Positions 46,356 through 54,611 of a stretch of DNA of 64,000 nt are shown here, one piece after another. The notes under the pieces were generated by a model. That model searched no databases. It was not told the origin of the DNA and saw nothing but the letters and a program-made list of their open reading frames with translations. The stretch spans positions 62,001-126,000 of the forward strand of contig JAFWCU010000019.1 in the NCBI GenBank assembly GCA_017534305.1. Reading direction: 5' to 3'. Each line of letters starts with the position of its first letter. Position 1 is the stretch's first letter. The position numbers and the translations under genes are program-made. Origin of the DNA: Clostridia bacterium. Its GTDB lineage: Bacteria; Bacillota; Clostridia; TANB77; CAG-465.

Positions 46356-47039
46356 ATGGGAAAAAAACTAAAGAGGGGGATAATAATAACGTTTGCACTA
46401 GTGATTGGAGGTGTATTGCTCTCGCAGTGGTTCTTTAATGGAAGACAAGAAGATGTTTATTCTTCTATGCGTGAAAAATACGGATTTACAACCGTTAATG
46501 CAGATGTTCAAGCTGAATCTGAAACAGTAGAGGAAAATGTAGAAGTTTCTACACAAGCTCCTGCAGAAGAGGAAGTTAAAAAGGAAGTAAGCAAAAAGGA
46601 AGAAAATAGAACAACAGAGAATGTTATCTGGGACTATCTAAAAGAACATGGATATACAGATATTCAAACTGCAGCTATCATTGGTAATTTATATCAAGAA
46701 AGTGGATTAAATCCAGCTAAAGTTGAATATGGTAATAACCATGAAGGGTATGGTATAGTTCAATGGTCTTATGGCCGTAAACAACAACTATTCTCTTATT
46801 GCGATAGCAAAGGTAAAGCTCACGATGATTTAGACTGTCAACTAGAGTTTCTAATTAAAGAGTTAAAATCATCTCAGTTCTATCAACCACACTTGAATAC
46901 TTTCAATAATCCTTATTCAATTAATGAAGCTACTGAAGCTTATTGTTGGGGATTTGAAAGACCAAGTAGACAATATGCTAATGTTCAATATAGAAAGGAC
47001 ATGGCATGGAAAGCTTACTACCGTAACGTTGATCGTTAA
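46356..47039 (+). CDS. Membrane-anchored phage-tail-lysozyme-type wall hydrolase
   Basis: The 227-residue product has a basic N-terminus, one helix (about residues 7-25), the juxtamembrane motif QEDVYSSMREKYGF, an acidic T/E-rich spacer and a lysozyme-like domain (about residues 85-220). That domain has the catalytic-type YQESGLNP segment and GYGIVQWS, as in Phage_lysozyme2 domains of tail proteins. It probably cleaves peptidoglycan outside the membrane. The motif recurs in the next gene, so the two hydrolases are related at their N-termini. AAGGAGG precedes the ATG. Confidence 0.78.
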   Translation: MGKKLKRGIIITFALVIGGVLLSQWFFNGRQEDVYSSMREKYGFTTVNADVQAESETVEENVEVSTQAPAEEEVKKEVSKKEENRTTENVIWDYLKEHGYTDIQTAAIIGNLYQESGLNPAKVEYGNNHEGYGIVQWSYGRKQQLFSYCDSKGKAHDDLDCQLEFLIKELKSSQFYQPHLNTFNNPYSINEATEAYCWGFERPSRQYANVQYRKDMAWKAYYRNVDR

Positions 47040-47047
47040 GAAAAGTT

Positions 47048-47073
47048 GAGGAGTTAATTCTCCTCTCTTTTTT
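47048..47073 (+). terminator. Intrinsic terminator
   Basis: GAGGAG and CTCCTC with a TTAATT loop are followed by a T-rich run. Confidence 0.82.
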
Positions 47074-47175
47074 TGCCTAAAATACATATATATAATGTAC
47101 TAATATTAATATTAATATTATAATGATATCAACGCAATAATGATACTATAAATTACATAATATTGTTCAAAAGTG

Positions 47176-47204
47176 TTTACATAAAACGAATTTTGTGATA
47201 TAAT
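47176..47204 (+). promoter_or_regulatory. Sigma-A promoter of hydrolase gene 2
   Basis: TTTACA (47176-47181) and TATAAT (47199-47204) have a 17-bp spacer. Confidence 0.82.
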
Positions 47205-47239
47205 ATTAATAGGTTATTATTTGGTAATATTTCAATAAT

Positions 47240-47275
47240 TAGGGGAATATATGCGTATTCTCCGTTTTTTTATTG
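47240..47275 (+). promoter_or_regulatory. Leader hairpin of hydrolase gene 2 (attenuator-like)
   Basis: GGGGAATA pairs with TATTCTCC (one G-T) and is followed by seven T residues about 85 bp before the start codon. It looks like an intrinsic terminator placed inside the 5' leader, implying conditional read-through. Confidence 0.6.
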
Positions 47276-47355
47276 TGTCTATAAATTTTACTGATGATGC
47301 CAGGATGTTGACTTATTAAAATATTATTTTTTAAATGAAAGGTGGAATTAATAAA

Positions 47356-48066
47356 ATGGAAAATAAAAACAATAAGAAAAACATCAGGGGGAAACGATTA
47401 AAAAGAATGAAGAGAGGAATTATAGTTGGATCAGTACTTTTAATGGGAATGACAATTTTCGTTAATAGTTCTCTATTTACAGGGAACCAAGAGAATGTTT
47501 ATTCTCAAATGAAAGAAAAGTACGGTTTTAATATATCTCAAGTTGTTGAGGCACATGATGAGGAAACTCAAACTGAATCTCAAGAACAAGTTGTTGTTGA
47601 AACTACTGCTAAAAACTATACAGTTACAGTAGATATGGACTTAAGAACTCCATCAAATGCAACAGCTGAAGATATAGAAAAAATGTTGGCTGGAACAAAA
47701 CTAGCAGGTCTTGGCCAAGCTTTCGTTGATGCAGAAAAAACTTATGGTGTTAACGCACTATATATGATGGGTTTAGCTGCTGAAGAAAGTGCTTACGGTA
47801 CAAGTAATTATGCTGTAAAGCGTAACAACCTTTATGGGTGGGGTGCAGTAGACAGCAACCCAGATCTTGCTAAACATTTTGAAACAAAATACTCTGCTAC
47901 ATTATTTGTAGCTTCTAAGTTAAAACAAAACTATTTAACTGAAGGTGGCGCATACCACGAAGGTTATTCTGCAAGAAGTGTTGACGTACATTATTGTACA
48001 GATAAAAAACATGCAGATAAAATAGTCTCTTGTATTAATTACTTACTTAGAAATGGTGGATTTTAA
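47356..48066 (+). CDS. Membrane-anchored N-acetylglucosaminidase-type wall hydrolase
   Basis: The 236-residue product from ATG 47356 has a strongly basic N-terminus, one helix (about residues 22-40), the motif QENVYSQMKEKYGF, an E/T-rich spacer and a glucosaminidase domain (about residues 100-236). That domain has the catalytic-type LAAEESAYGTSNYAV and NNLYGWGAVD segments. It probably cuts glycan strands outside the cell. A better-spaced site (AAAGGTGG) favours 47356 over ATG 47335. The hydrophobic anchor suggests retention at the membrane. Confidence 0.83.
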   Translation: MENKNNKKNIRGKRLKRMKRGIIVGSVLLMGMTIFVNSSLFTGNQENVYSQMKEKYGFNISQVVEAHDEETQTESQEQVVVETTAKNYTVTVDMDLRTPSNATAEDIEKMLAGTKLAGLGQAFVDAEKTYGVNALYMMGLAAEESAYGTSNYAVKRNNLYGWGAVDSNPDLAKHFETKYSATLFVASKLKQNYLTEGGAYHEGYSARSVDVHYCTDKKHADKIVSCINYLLRNGGF

Positions 48067-48103
48067 TATCCCAAACTTTTCCTTTCCTTAATAATGAAAA
48101 AAG

Positions 48104-48129
48104 CTAAGGGTAATTCCTTAGTTTTTTTT
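48104..48129 (+). terminator. Intrinsic terminator
   Basis: CTAAGG and CCTTAG with a short loop are followed by eight T residues. Confidence 0.86.
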
Positions 48130-48213
48130 CTGTCTAAATGAATAGTTAAAAATGATATAATATATTTATATATTATATCCCTGGAAAATTATAGGGAATT
48201 TTAATTAAATGTG

Positions 48214-48242
48214 TTGACATAATGCTAAATGTATGTTACAAT
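48214..48242 (+). promoter_or_regulatory. Strong sigma-A promoter of the ABC exporter operon
   Basis: TTGACA (48214-48219) and TACAAT (48237-48242) have a 17-bp spacer and TG upstream of the -10 box. The start would be near 48249. Confidence 0.9.
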
Positions 48243-48249
48243 GTAAACA

Positions 48250-48378
48250 TAACATGAGAGTGTGCATAAGTTTTTAACGAGCTGCACAAACCTTATAACA
48301 GTAAGGTACACTTTAAGATATTTTCACAAAAGGAGTCTCATTATTGAGGAGCTTTTTGTGAGGATATCTTTTTTTTAT
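48250..48378 (+). promoter_or_regulatory. Structured leader with intrinsic terminator (riboswitch- or attenuator-like)
   Basis: Within 48259-48312, AGTGT can pair with ACACT, GTGC (48262-48265) with GCAC (48284-48287), and ACCTTA (48290-48295) with TAAGGT (48302-48307). ATAAG (48266-48270) can pair with CTTAT (48292-48296) as a pseudoknot, so some pairings are mutually exclusive. Immediately after, AAGATAT and CACAAAA (48315-48331) pair with TTTTGTG and ATATCTT (48354-48370), followed by eight T residues: a large terminator before the ABC genes. No known class matched. Confidence 0.62.
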
Positions 48379-48436
48379 TCTTAAAATAATTATTTAAGGG
48401 ATGTTCTCTAATAAATTTAAAGGAGGGATGCGAATT

Positions 48437-49387
48437 ATGCAAATATGTGTAAAAAATCTACAAAAGACATTTAAGATTAAGGCTGGCGGCTTTTTCAAAG
48501 CCAAGAAGGTGACAAATGTAAATGCGGTTGAAAACGTTTCATTTGAGGTAGAAAAGGGTGAGATAGTAGCGTTCATTGGACCAAATGGTGCTGGTAAGTC
48601 TACAACTATTAAAATGCTTACTGGTATTATACAACCTAGTGGTGGACAAATTGAAGTTGCAGGATTTAATCCATCAAAACAAAGAAAACAATTAGCTTAT
48701 CACGTAGGATGTATGTTTGGACAAAAATCTCAATTATATATGCACTTAACTGTTAGAGATAGTTATAAGCTTCTATGTAGTATTTATGATCTAAATGAAG
48801 AACAAGCTGAAAAGAAAATTGCAGAGATTTCTCAAATGTTTAAGATTGAAGAATTATTAGATAGAGTTGTTCGTAAATTATCTTTAGGACAAAGAATGAT
48901 TTGTGAAATAGCTGGAAGCATTCTTCATGAACCAGAGATTATATTCTTAGATGAGCCAACAATAGGATTAGATATTTTTGCTAAGGCTCGTATAAGACAA
49001 ATAATAAAGAAGATGAATGAGGAAAAAGGAACGACTATATTTTTAACAAGTCATGATTTAGGAGATGTTGAAGCGCTATGTGATAGGATAATAATTATCA
49101 ATAACGGAACTATTGTAACTGATTCTACATTGGAAGACTTAAAGGCAAACTATTTATCTGAGAAGGTAATAAAAATATCTTATGATAAATACGTTACTAA
49201 GTCTCAGTTTGAGTATCCAGTTGAAAAAGTTGAACATAACCAAATTGAACTTAAAGCTGATACAAATAAAGTTCAAATGGGTGAATTGCTTTCATACTTT
49301 ACTTCTATTGGAAATATAACAGATATTCAAATTGAATCAACACCTCTAGAGGAGGTAATAAAAAAATTATATAAGGAAAGGAGATAG
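48437..49387 (+). CDS. ABC exporter ATP-binding protein
   Basis: The 316-residue product from ATG 48437 (AGGAGG at 48421-48426) has Walker A GPNGAGKST, the signature LSLGQRM in place of the usual LSGGQ, Walker B IIFLDEPT, and the H-loop TSHDL. It drives an ABC-2-type exporter with the two permeases that follow. The C-terminal 90 residues are a domain of the type seen in drug and polysaccharide exporters. The ATG at 48428 sits too close to the ribosome site. The substrate is unknown. Confidence 0.88.
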   Translation: MQICVKNLQKTFKIKAGGFFKAKKVTNVNAVENVSFEVEKGEIVAFIGPNGAGKSTTIKMLTGIIQPSGGQIEVAGFNPSKQRKQLAYHVGCMFGQKSQLYMHLTVRDSYKLLCSIYDLNEEQAEKKIAEISQMFKIEELLDRVVRKLSLGQRMICEIAGSILHEPEIIFLDEPTIGLDIFAKARIRQIIKKMNEEKGTTIFLTSHDLGDVEALCDRIIIINNGTIVTDSTLEDLKANYLSEKVIKISYDKYVTKSQFEYPVEKVEHNQIELKADTNKVQMGELLSYFTSIGNITDIQIESTPLEEVIKKLYKERR

Positions 49388-50167
49388 TTGCCTATGAGAA
49401 AGTATTTAGCTGTATTTAAATTTAATCTAAAGTCTGAACTTAACTTTAAAGTAGATTATATTTTTTCTTTGCTATCGTTTGCAATGCATATATTCATATT
49501 TAATGCTTTATGGGATTATATACTTAAAGATAATGCAATAGATGGCTTTACTAGATCTGGACTTATCTGGTACATCATAGTTGGAGAGTTTATTGCATAT
49601 TCAATTGGTAAGAGATGCTATATTAAGGTTTCGGATATGATTAAAAATGGAGAAATTGCAAATATACTTTCTAAACCATTAAGCTTTATGAAATATGTAA
49701 TAGCTTTAGAGGCTACAAGTATTGTAAATATAGGTATTAACTTTGTATTTGCTATTATACTTGGACTTTGTATGGGTGGCCCATTACATGTTGAGCCTCT
49801 TCAAGTGCTACTATTTGCTTTATCATTAATTCTTGCACTTGTACTTGTAATAATGGTGTTTGTATTTATAGGACTTATGGCATTTATTACTGAAGAAAAT
49901 AAATCATTCTATTTAGTAATATCTAAGACAATGCTTCTTCTTGTATTTACTCCACTTGAGTTTTTCCCAAGTATAATGCAAAAAATATTAAGCTTTTTAC
50001 CTACAACATATATTGTTTACCCACCAGGAAGTATTTTAGTTAATTACAATCTAAATTCAGCTTTAATGCTAATAGTAGGACAAATTATTTCCTTAATAGT
50101 TGTTGGTGTAGCTGTATATGTATTAAATGTGAAAGGAGTGAGAAGTATAAATGTTAACGGAGGCTAG
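49388..50167 (+). CDS. ABC-2 type permease 1 (PF06182-like)
   Basis: The 259-residue product has six hydrophobic helices and a charged first loop, the layout of ABC-2_2 permeases that pair with a second copy. The start is either TTG 49388 (AAGGAG six bases before) or ATG 49394; the first is given. It begins straight after the ATPase stop and overlaps the next gene by 17 bases, so the three proteins are likely made in fixed ratio. Substrate unknown; daunorubicin-type exporters share the architecture. Confidence 0.8.
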   Translation: MPMRKYLAVFKFNLKSELNFKVDYIFSLLSFAMHIFIFNALWDYILKDNAIDGFTRSGLIWYIIVGEFIAYSIGKRCYIKVSDMIKNGEIANILSKPLSFMKYVIALEATSIVNIGINFVFAIILGLCMGGPLHVEPLQVLLFALSLILALVLVIMVFVFIGLMAFITEENKSFYLVISKTMLLLVFTPLEFFPSIMQKILSFLPTTYIVYPPGSILVNYNLNSALMLIVGQIISLIVVGVAVYVLNVKGVRSINVNGG

Positions 50168-50951
50168 AAATAATATAAGATATTTTTTTAATGCTATTAA
50201 AGTTAGTATTAAATCTGCTATGGCATATAAGGCTAGTTTTATTATTCAAACAATCTTTATGTTTTTAAATAATGCGTCTTTTTTAATATTTTGGACTGTA
50301 GTATTTAGTAAAACAGGAGAGAATGTAGATATAACCTTTAATAATGTATTATATATATGGGGACTTTCTAGTTTTGCTTATGGGGTAACATACTTCTTCT
50401 TTGGCGGAATAGAAAAGATTAATGAATATATAATTACTGGAGGGTTAGATTCTTTCTTACTTCAACCTAAAGGTGTATTACTAAATGTTGCTACATCTAA
50501 ATGTTCTTTTAGCGCATGTGGAGATGTTTTATATGGAATAGTAGTAGGAATGATTGCTAGTGGAGGAGATATATCTAAAGTATTGATGCTTATGGCTCTT
50601 GGTACATTTGGAGGTGTTTTCTTCTTTGCATCAGAAGTTATTGTTAGATCGCTATCTGTATGGATAGGAGATACTAATGTTGTTGCAGATAGATATGTTC
50701 AAATGTTTTTAATAACATTTTCAACATATCCAGAAAATATATTTAAGATTGGAACAAAAATCTTGTTATATACTGTAGTACCTGCAGCATACTTGGCATT
50801 TTTACCAGCAAGCATAATAGAGTCATTTAGTTTAACTAAGTTACTTATAGTAATAGCTGTAGGACTATTATACTTATTTATAGCAATTAAGTTGTTTTAT
50901 AAAGCAATTAGTTGCTATGAGTCTGGTAATAATATGGCTATGAAAGGGTAG
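50151..50951 (+). CDS. ABC-2 type permease 2 (PF06182-like)
   Basis: The 266-residue product has six hydrophobic helices and is homologous in layout to permease 1, with the segment GGLDSFLLQPKGVLLN typical of this permease family (permease 1 has GEIANILSKPLSFMKY at the same place). It starts inside permease 1 behind GAAAGGAG. Together with the ATPase they form a heteromeric exporter. A terminator ends the operon directly after the stop. Confidence 0.8.
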   Translation: MLTEARNNIRYFFNAIKVSIKSAMAYKASFIIQTIFMFLNNASFLIFWTVVFSKTGENVDITFNNVLYIWGLSSFAYGVTYFFFGGIEKINEYIITGGLDSFLLQPKGVLLNVATSKCSFSACGDVLYGIVVGMIASGGDISKVLMLMALGTFGGVFFFASEVIVRSLSVWIGDTNVVADRYVQMFLITFSTYPENIFKIGTKILLYTVVPAAYLAFLPASIIESFSLTKLLIVIAVGLLYLFIAIKLFYKAISCYESGNNMAMKG

Positions 50952-50987
50952 AAGAGTGATAAATTTTTTGTCGCTCTTCTTTTTTTG
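50950..50987 (+). terminator. Intrinsic terminator of the ABC operon
   Basis: AGAAGAGTG pairs with CGCTCTTCT (one G-T) and is followed by a T run; it begins at the stop codon. Confidence 0.88.
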
Positions 50988-51170
50988 GAAAAATATTTTA
51001 AAACCTTCAAAGAATTGCTACAACTATATCGCAAGATTTTAATTGCAAAAATATTACAAAAAAAAGTCTACAACGTTACAGCGAGTAAGATTAGACGATT
51101 TTTAGCATATTTATGTTCACTAAAAATGCGATATTATGTAAAATAAAGAACGCATTTTCTCTTGAACCCG

Positions 51171-51199
51171 TTGACTAAAACGAAAAAGTGTGATATAAT
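51171..51199 (+). promoter_or_regulatory. Sigma-A promoter of the adhesin gene
   Basis: TTGACT (51171-51176) and TATAAT (51194-51199) have a 17-bp spacer. The bases between 50988 and 51170 hold nothing else I can support. Confidence 0.84.
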
Positions 51200-51255
51200 G
51201 ATAATGTGAACTAGAGATAAAAAGTTATAGGTTTGTTAATAGGAGGGATGTAAAT

Positions 51256-54200
51256 ATGGTAAAAAATATTAAAAATCTTAAACTAAAGATAACTAGTATA
51301 ATAATGCTTGTATTATTACTAACTCTTGAGTTTGGACCATTTGCCGTAAAAGCCACAGCTCAACAATATCAATACTACTCACCTGGAGCAGTATCTGTTG
51401 GTTATGACTCTTACAATGGTAAAAACGTATGGTATAGTAATTGTACACTAGGTGGAGAAACAGCATATTGTATTGACTATACTTGTCCTGCACCAAGCGG
51501 AACAATGACATTTAGAGATTATATGTCAGACCAAGGTATGTCAATACTTATGAATGGTTATCCAAATCTAACACCTGCACAAATGGGGTTAGATAATGCT
51601 GAAGAAGCTTACATGGCTACACAAATGGCTCTATGGGAAGTTATGAACAGAACTGGTGAGTCATTAAAATCTGGATTAATCTTCAGAGTAGAAAATGTAA
51701 CTCCAAAAGCTGGTATGGAAGATTTCTATAGAAAAACTACAGCAGCTGCAGCTAGCTTAGTTGCAAGAGCTGAAGCTAATCCATATACTTCAGTACCAAC
51801 AATGACAGTTGACAATGCCAATGTTCATTTAGATGACATGGATGGAGATGCTTTAATTGGACCATATACTGTAAACGTATCTGGAACAGATGCTTCAACA
51901 ATTAATTCTATTAGAACATATCTTGTAAATGCTCCTGCAAGTGCAAGAATTGTAGATGCTAATGGAAATGAAAAATCTGCTCTAAATAATGGAGATACAG
52001 TATATGTAAGAATGAGCAGAAATGAAGATTCAACTTCATTCCAAATTAAATTTGAATCAGATATAGATAGAAAAGTTGGTGTTATCTATACTAAAGCTGG
52101 TGAAACAGTTCAAGACTATGTAAGAATAGATACTGAACCTGTTAATATTCCACTTGAACTAACAATTAACTGGGAAAAAGCTAACACACTTGGAGAAATC
52201 CAATTAGTTAAAGTTGACCAAGACGATCAACCAATTGCTGGTGTTGTATTTAGATTATACGATGAAGCTGGAAATGCTTTAGGTGAATCTACAACAGGAT
52301 CTGATGGTAAAATTTCATATTATAAAGTTCCAGCTGGAAACTATACTTTAGAAGAAGTAAGTTGCCCAGAACAATATGAAATTAAAACTAAAACTCAAAA
52401 CATTACAGTTAAAGCTGGTGAAGTTACAAATGTTAAGTTTGTTAACGAAAGAATCACTGGTAGATTAGTTATCACTAAAGTAGATGATGCAAACAAACCT
52501 CTAAAAGACGTAACTTTCTATATATATGATAGTGAAGGTCATTACTTAACAGAAGTAGTAACTGACGCTGAAGGTAAAGCAATTGTTGATGTAAACTATG
52601 GTACATACTTATTTAAAGAAATAAGTGCTCCAGAAGGATACATTATGGATGAAACTTTATACAGATTTAGTGTAGATTCTGAAAATAGAACTTTCTATAC
52701 TACAATTACAAACGAAAGATATAAAGGTAGAATTGCAATACAAAAGAAAGATGAAGAAGGAACTCCAATAGCTGGTGTTAAATTCAACATCTTAGATGCA
52801 GATAAAAACTTAGTAGTTACAATTACTACAAATGAAAATGGTCAAGCTGGTGCTAAAAACTTACCACTTGGAACATACTACTATCAAGAAGTTGAAGCTC
52901 CTGCAGATGTTATTATGGATACTAACCAATATGAATTCAAAATAGAAGAAAAAGACCAAATCATTATTAAACAAATCGTTAACCAAAGAGCACCAGGTAA
53001 ATTAGTAATAACTAAAGTAAACGACGATGATAGAGCAATCCCAGGTGTTACATTCAACATCTTAGATGCTAACAAAAATGTTGTTGAAACAGTTACAACT
53101 GGTGAAAATGGTATAGCTACTACTGAAAAATTAGAACCAGGTACTTACTACTATAAAGAAGTAAGTGTACCAGCTGAATACGTACTTGACTCTCAAGAAT
53201 ACGAATTCAAAATAGAAGCTGATAATAAAGTTGTAGCAGTTAAAGTAGTTAACCACTATGCAAAAGGATCTTTAGAAATCACTAAATACGATTCAGACAG
53301 AAATCTACTTTCTGGTGTTGAATTCGATATCTTAGATGAAAACAAAAATGTAGTTGATCATATCACTACAGATGCTAATGGTAAAGCAACTTCAAAACAA
53401 TTAGTTTTAGGTACTTACTATTATAAAGAAACTAAAGCTCCAGACAATGTTGTAATGGATACTGAAGAACACAAATTTGTTCTTAACGAAAACAACCAAG
53501 TAGTAACTAAAGAAGTTATTAATGAAAAAGTATCTGAAAATGGTTCTTTAGAAATAACTAAAGTTACTCCAAATGGTACTACACTTGCTGGTGTAGAATT
53601 CGATATCTTAGATGAAGACAACAATGTTGTAGATCATCTAGTAACAGATGCTAATGGTAAAGCTACATCTAAAAAACTACCTCTTGGAACATACTACTAC
53701 AAAGAAACTAAAGCTCCAGAAAATGTTGCAATAGACACTGAAGCACATCCATTTGTATTAGTACAAAACAATCAAGTGGTTAAGAAAACAATTGTTAACG
53801 AATTAAAAGATAAAATCAAATTAATCAAAGTTGATGAAAATCACGAACCACTAGCTGGTGTTGAATTTGATATCTTCGATTCAGACAAAAATAAAATTGA
53901 CCACATTGTAACAAACGAAGAAGGTAGAGCTGAAACAGATAAATACTATGAAAAAGGAACTTACTACGTCCAAGAAACTAAAGCTCCTGAAGGAATTGTT
54001 GTAGACAATACTATGTATGAAGTAGAATTAGTAGAAGATGGACAAAAAGTTATACCAGAACTAGTAAACTACTACATCAAAGGACAATTAAGAATCTACA
54101 AAATGATTGAAGGAACTGATACTCCACTTGCTGGAGCAGAATTCGAAATCATGGATGCAGAAGGAAATGTAATAGGTAAAATTGTATCTGGTGAAGATGG

Positions 54201-54468
54201 TGTATGTGAATCTCAAAAACTTCCATATGGAACATACTACTTCAAAGAAGTAAAAGCTCCAAATGGATATATTAGAGATGACAATACTTACCAATTCAAC
54301 GTAAGAATAAACAATGAAACTATAGAAGCTGTAGTATACAACACTAAAGAAGAATTACCAAAAACTGGTGGTCTTCTAAGTGCAGATTTAATGATTATCT
54401 TAGCAGTAGCTATCGTAAGCATATCTGGATATGGAGTTGTAAGATTACTACAAGCTAAAAAAGACTAA
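51256..54468 (+). CDS. Thioester-domain, Cna-B-repeat adhesin with LPKTG sorting signal
   Basis: The 1070-residue surface protein has a signal peptide (about residues 1-35), then a TQXA-type thioester domain: C72 in AYCIDY and Q123 in ATQMALWE would form the internal thioester used for covalent attachment to host targets. Eight repeats of about 90 residues follow (about residues 313-1032). Each opens with a strand such as LEITKVD and carries the E of YKETKAPE, as in Cna-B/SpaA domains stabilised by isopeptide bonds. LPKTG (residues 1034-1038), a membrane helix and a basic tail form the sortase signal. Repeats 5 and 6 are the most alike. No sortase gene is in the window. Confidence 0.92.
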   Translation: MVKNIKNLKLKITSIIMLVLLLTLEFGPFAVKATAQQYQYYSPGAVSVGYDSYNGKNVWYSNCTLGGETAYCIDYTCPAPSGTMTFRDYMSDQGMSILMNGYPNLTPAQMGLDNAEEAYMATQMALWEVMNRTGESLKSGLIFRVENVTPKAGMEDFYRKTTAAAASLVARAEANPYTSVPTMTVDNANVHLDDMDGDALIGPYTVNVSGTDASTINSIRTYLVNAPASARIVDANGNEKSALNNGDTVYVRMSRNEDSTSFQIKFESDIDRKVGVIYTKAGETVQDYVRIDTEPVNIPLELTINWEKANTLGEIQLVKVDQDDQPIAGVVFRLYDEAGNALGESTTGSDGKISYYKVPAGNYTLEEVSCPEQYEIKTKTQNITVKAGEVTNVKFVNERITGRLVITKVDDANKPLKDVTFYIYDSEGHYLTEVVTDAEGKAIVDVNYGTYLFKEISAPEGYIMDETLYRFSVDSENRTFYTTITNERYKGRIAIQKKDEEGTPIAGVKFNILDADKNLVVTITTNENGQAGAKNLPLGTYYYQEVEAPADVIMDTNQYEFKIEEKDQIIIKQIVNQRAPGKLVITKVNDDDRAIPGVTFNILDANKNVVETVTTGENGIATTEKLEPGTYYYKEVSVPAEYVLDSQEYEFKIEADNKVVAVKVVNHYAKGSLEITKYDSDRNLLSGVEFDILDENKNVVDHITTDANGKATSKQLVLGTYYYKETKAPDNVVMDTEEHKFVLNENNQVVTKEVINEKVSENGSLEITKVTPNGTTLAGVEFDILDEDNNVVDHLVTDANGKATSKKLPLGTYYYKETKAPENVAIDTEAHPFVLVQNNQVVKKTIVNELKDKIKLIKVDENHEPLAGVEFDIFDSDKNKIDHIVTNEEGRAETDKYYEKGTYYVQETKAPEGIVVDNTMYEVELVEDGQKVIPELVNYYIKGQLRIYKMIEGTDTPLAGAEFEIMDAEGNVIGKIVSGEDGVCESQKLPYGTYYFKEVKAPNGYIRDDNTYQFNVRINNETIEAVVYNTKEELPKTGGLLSADLMIILAVAIVSISGYGVVRLLQAKKD

Positions 54469-54491
54469 TAGTTGAGTTAGTAATAAATGGA

Positions 54492-54520
54492 GAGGATAGT
54501 TAAACTATCCTCTTCTTTTT
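54492..54520 (+). terminator. Intrinsic terminator after the adhesin
   Basis: GAGGATAGT and ACTATCCTC form a 9-bp stem with a TAA loop, followed by a T-rich tract. Confidence 0.9.
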
Positions 54521-54539
54521 GCGCTTTTTTATCTTTTTG

Positions 54540-54568
54540 TTGAATTTACATAATTATTATGCTATAAT
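54540..54568 (+). promoter_or_regulatory. Sigma-A promoter of the thioester-like paralogue
   Basis: TTGAAT (54540-54545) and TATAAT (54563-54568) have a 17-bp spacer. Confidence 0.8.
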
Positions 54569-54611
54569 ACCTTCTGGTAGGAAAATATATTGTTGAAAAG
54601 GAGGAATGATT

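Noticed and set aside
46209..47330. Cyclic di-AMP riboswitch before the hydrolase genes
   Set aside because: The leaders are too short and lack the class motifs; only simple hairpins are seen.
48428..48430. ATG 48428 as start of the ABC ATPase
   Set aside because: It is only one or two bases from the Shine-Dalgarno sequence; ATG 48437 is correctly spaced.
53281..53820. Near-identical repeats 5 and 6 in the adhesin as a mobile element or assembly repeat
   Set aside because: They are two Cna-B domains in frame within a series of eight; ordinary domain duplication explains them.
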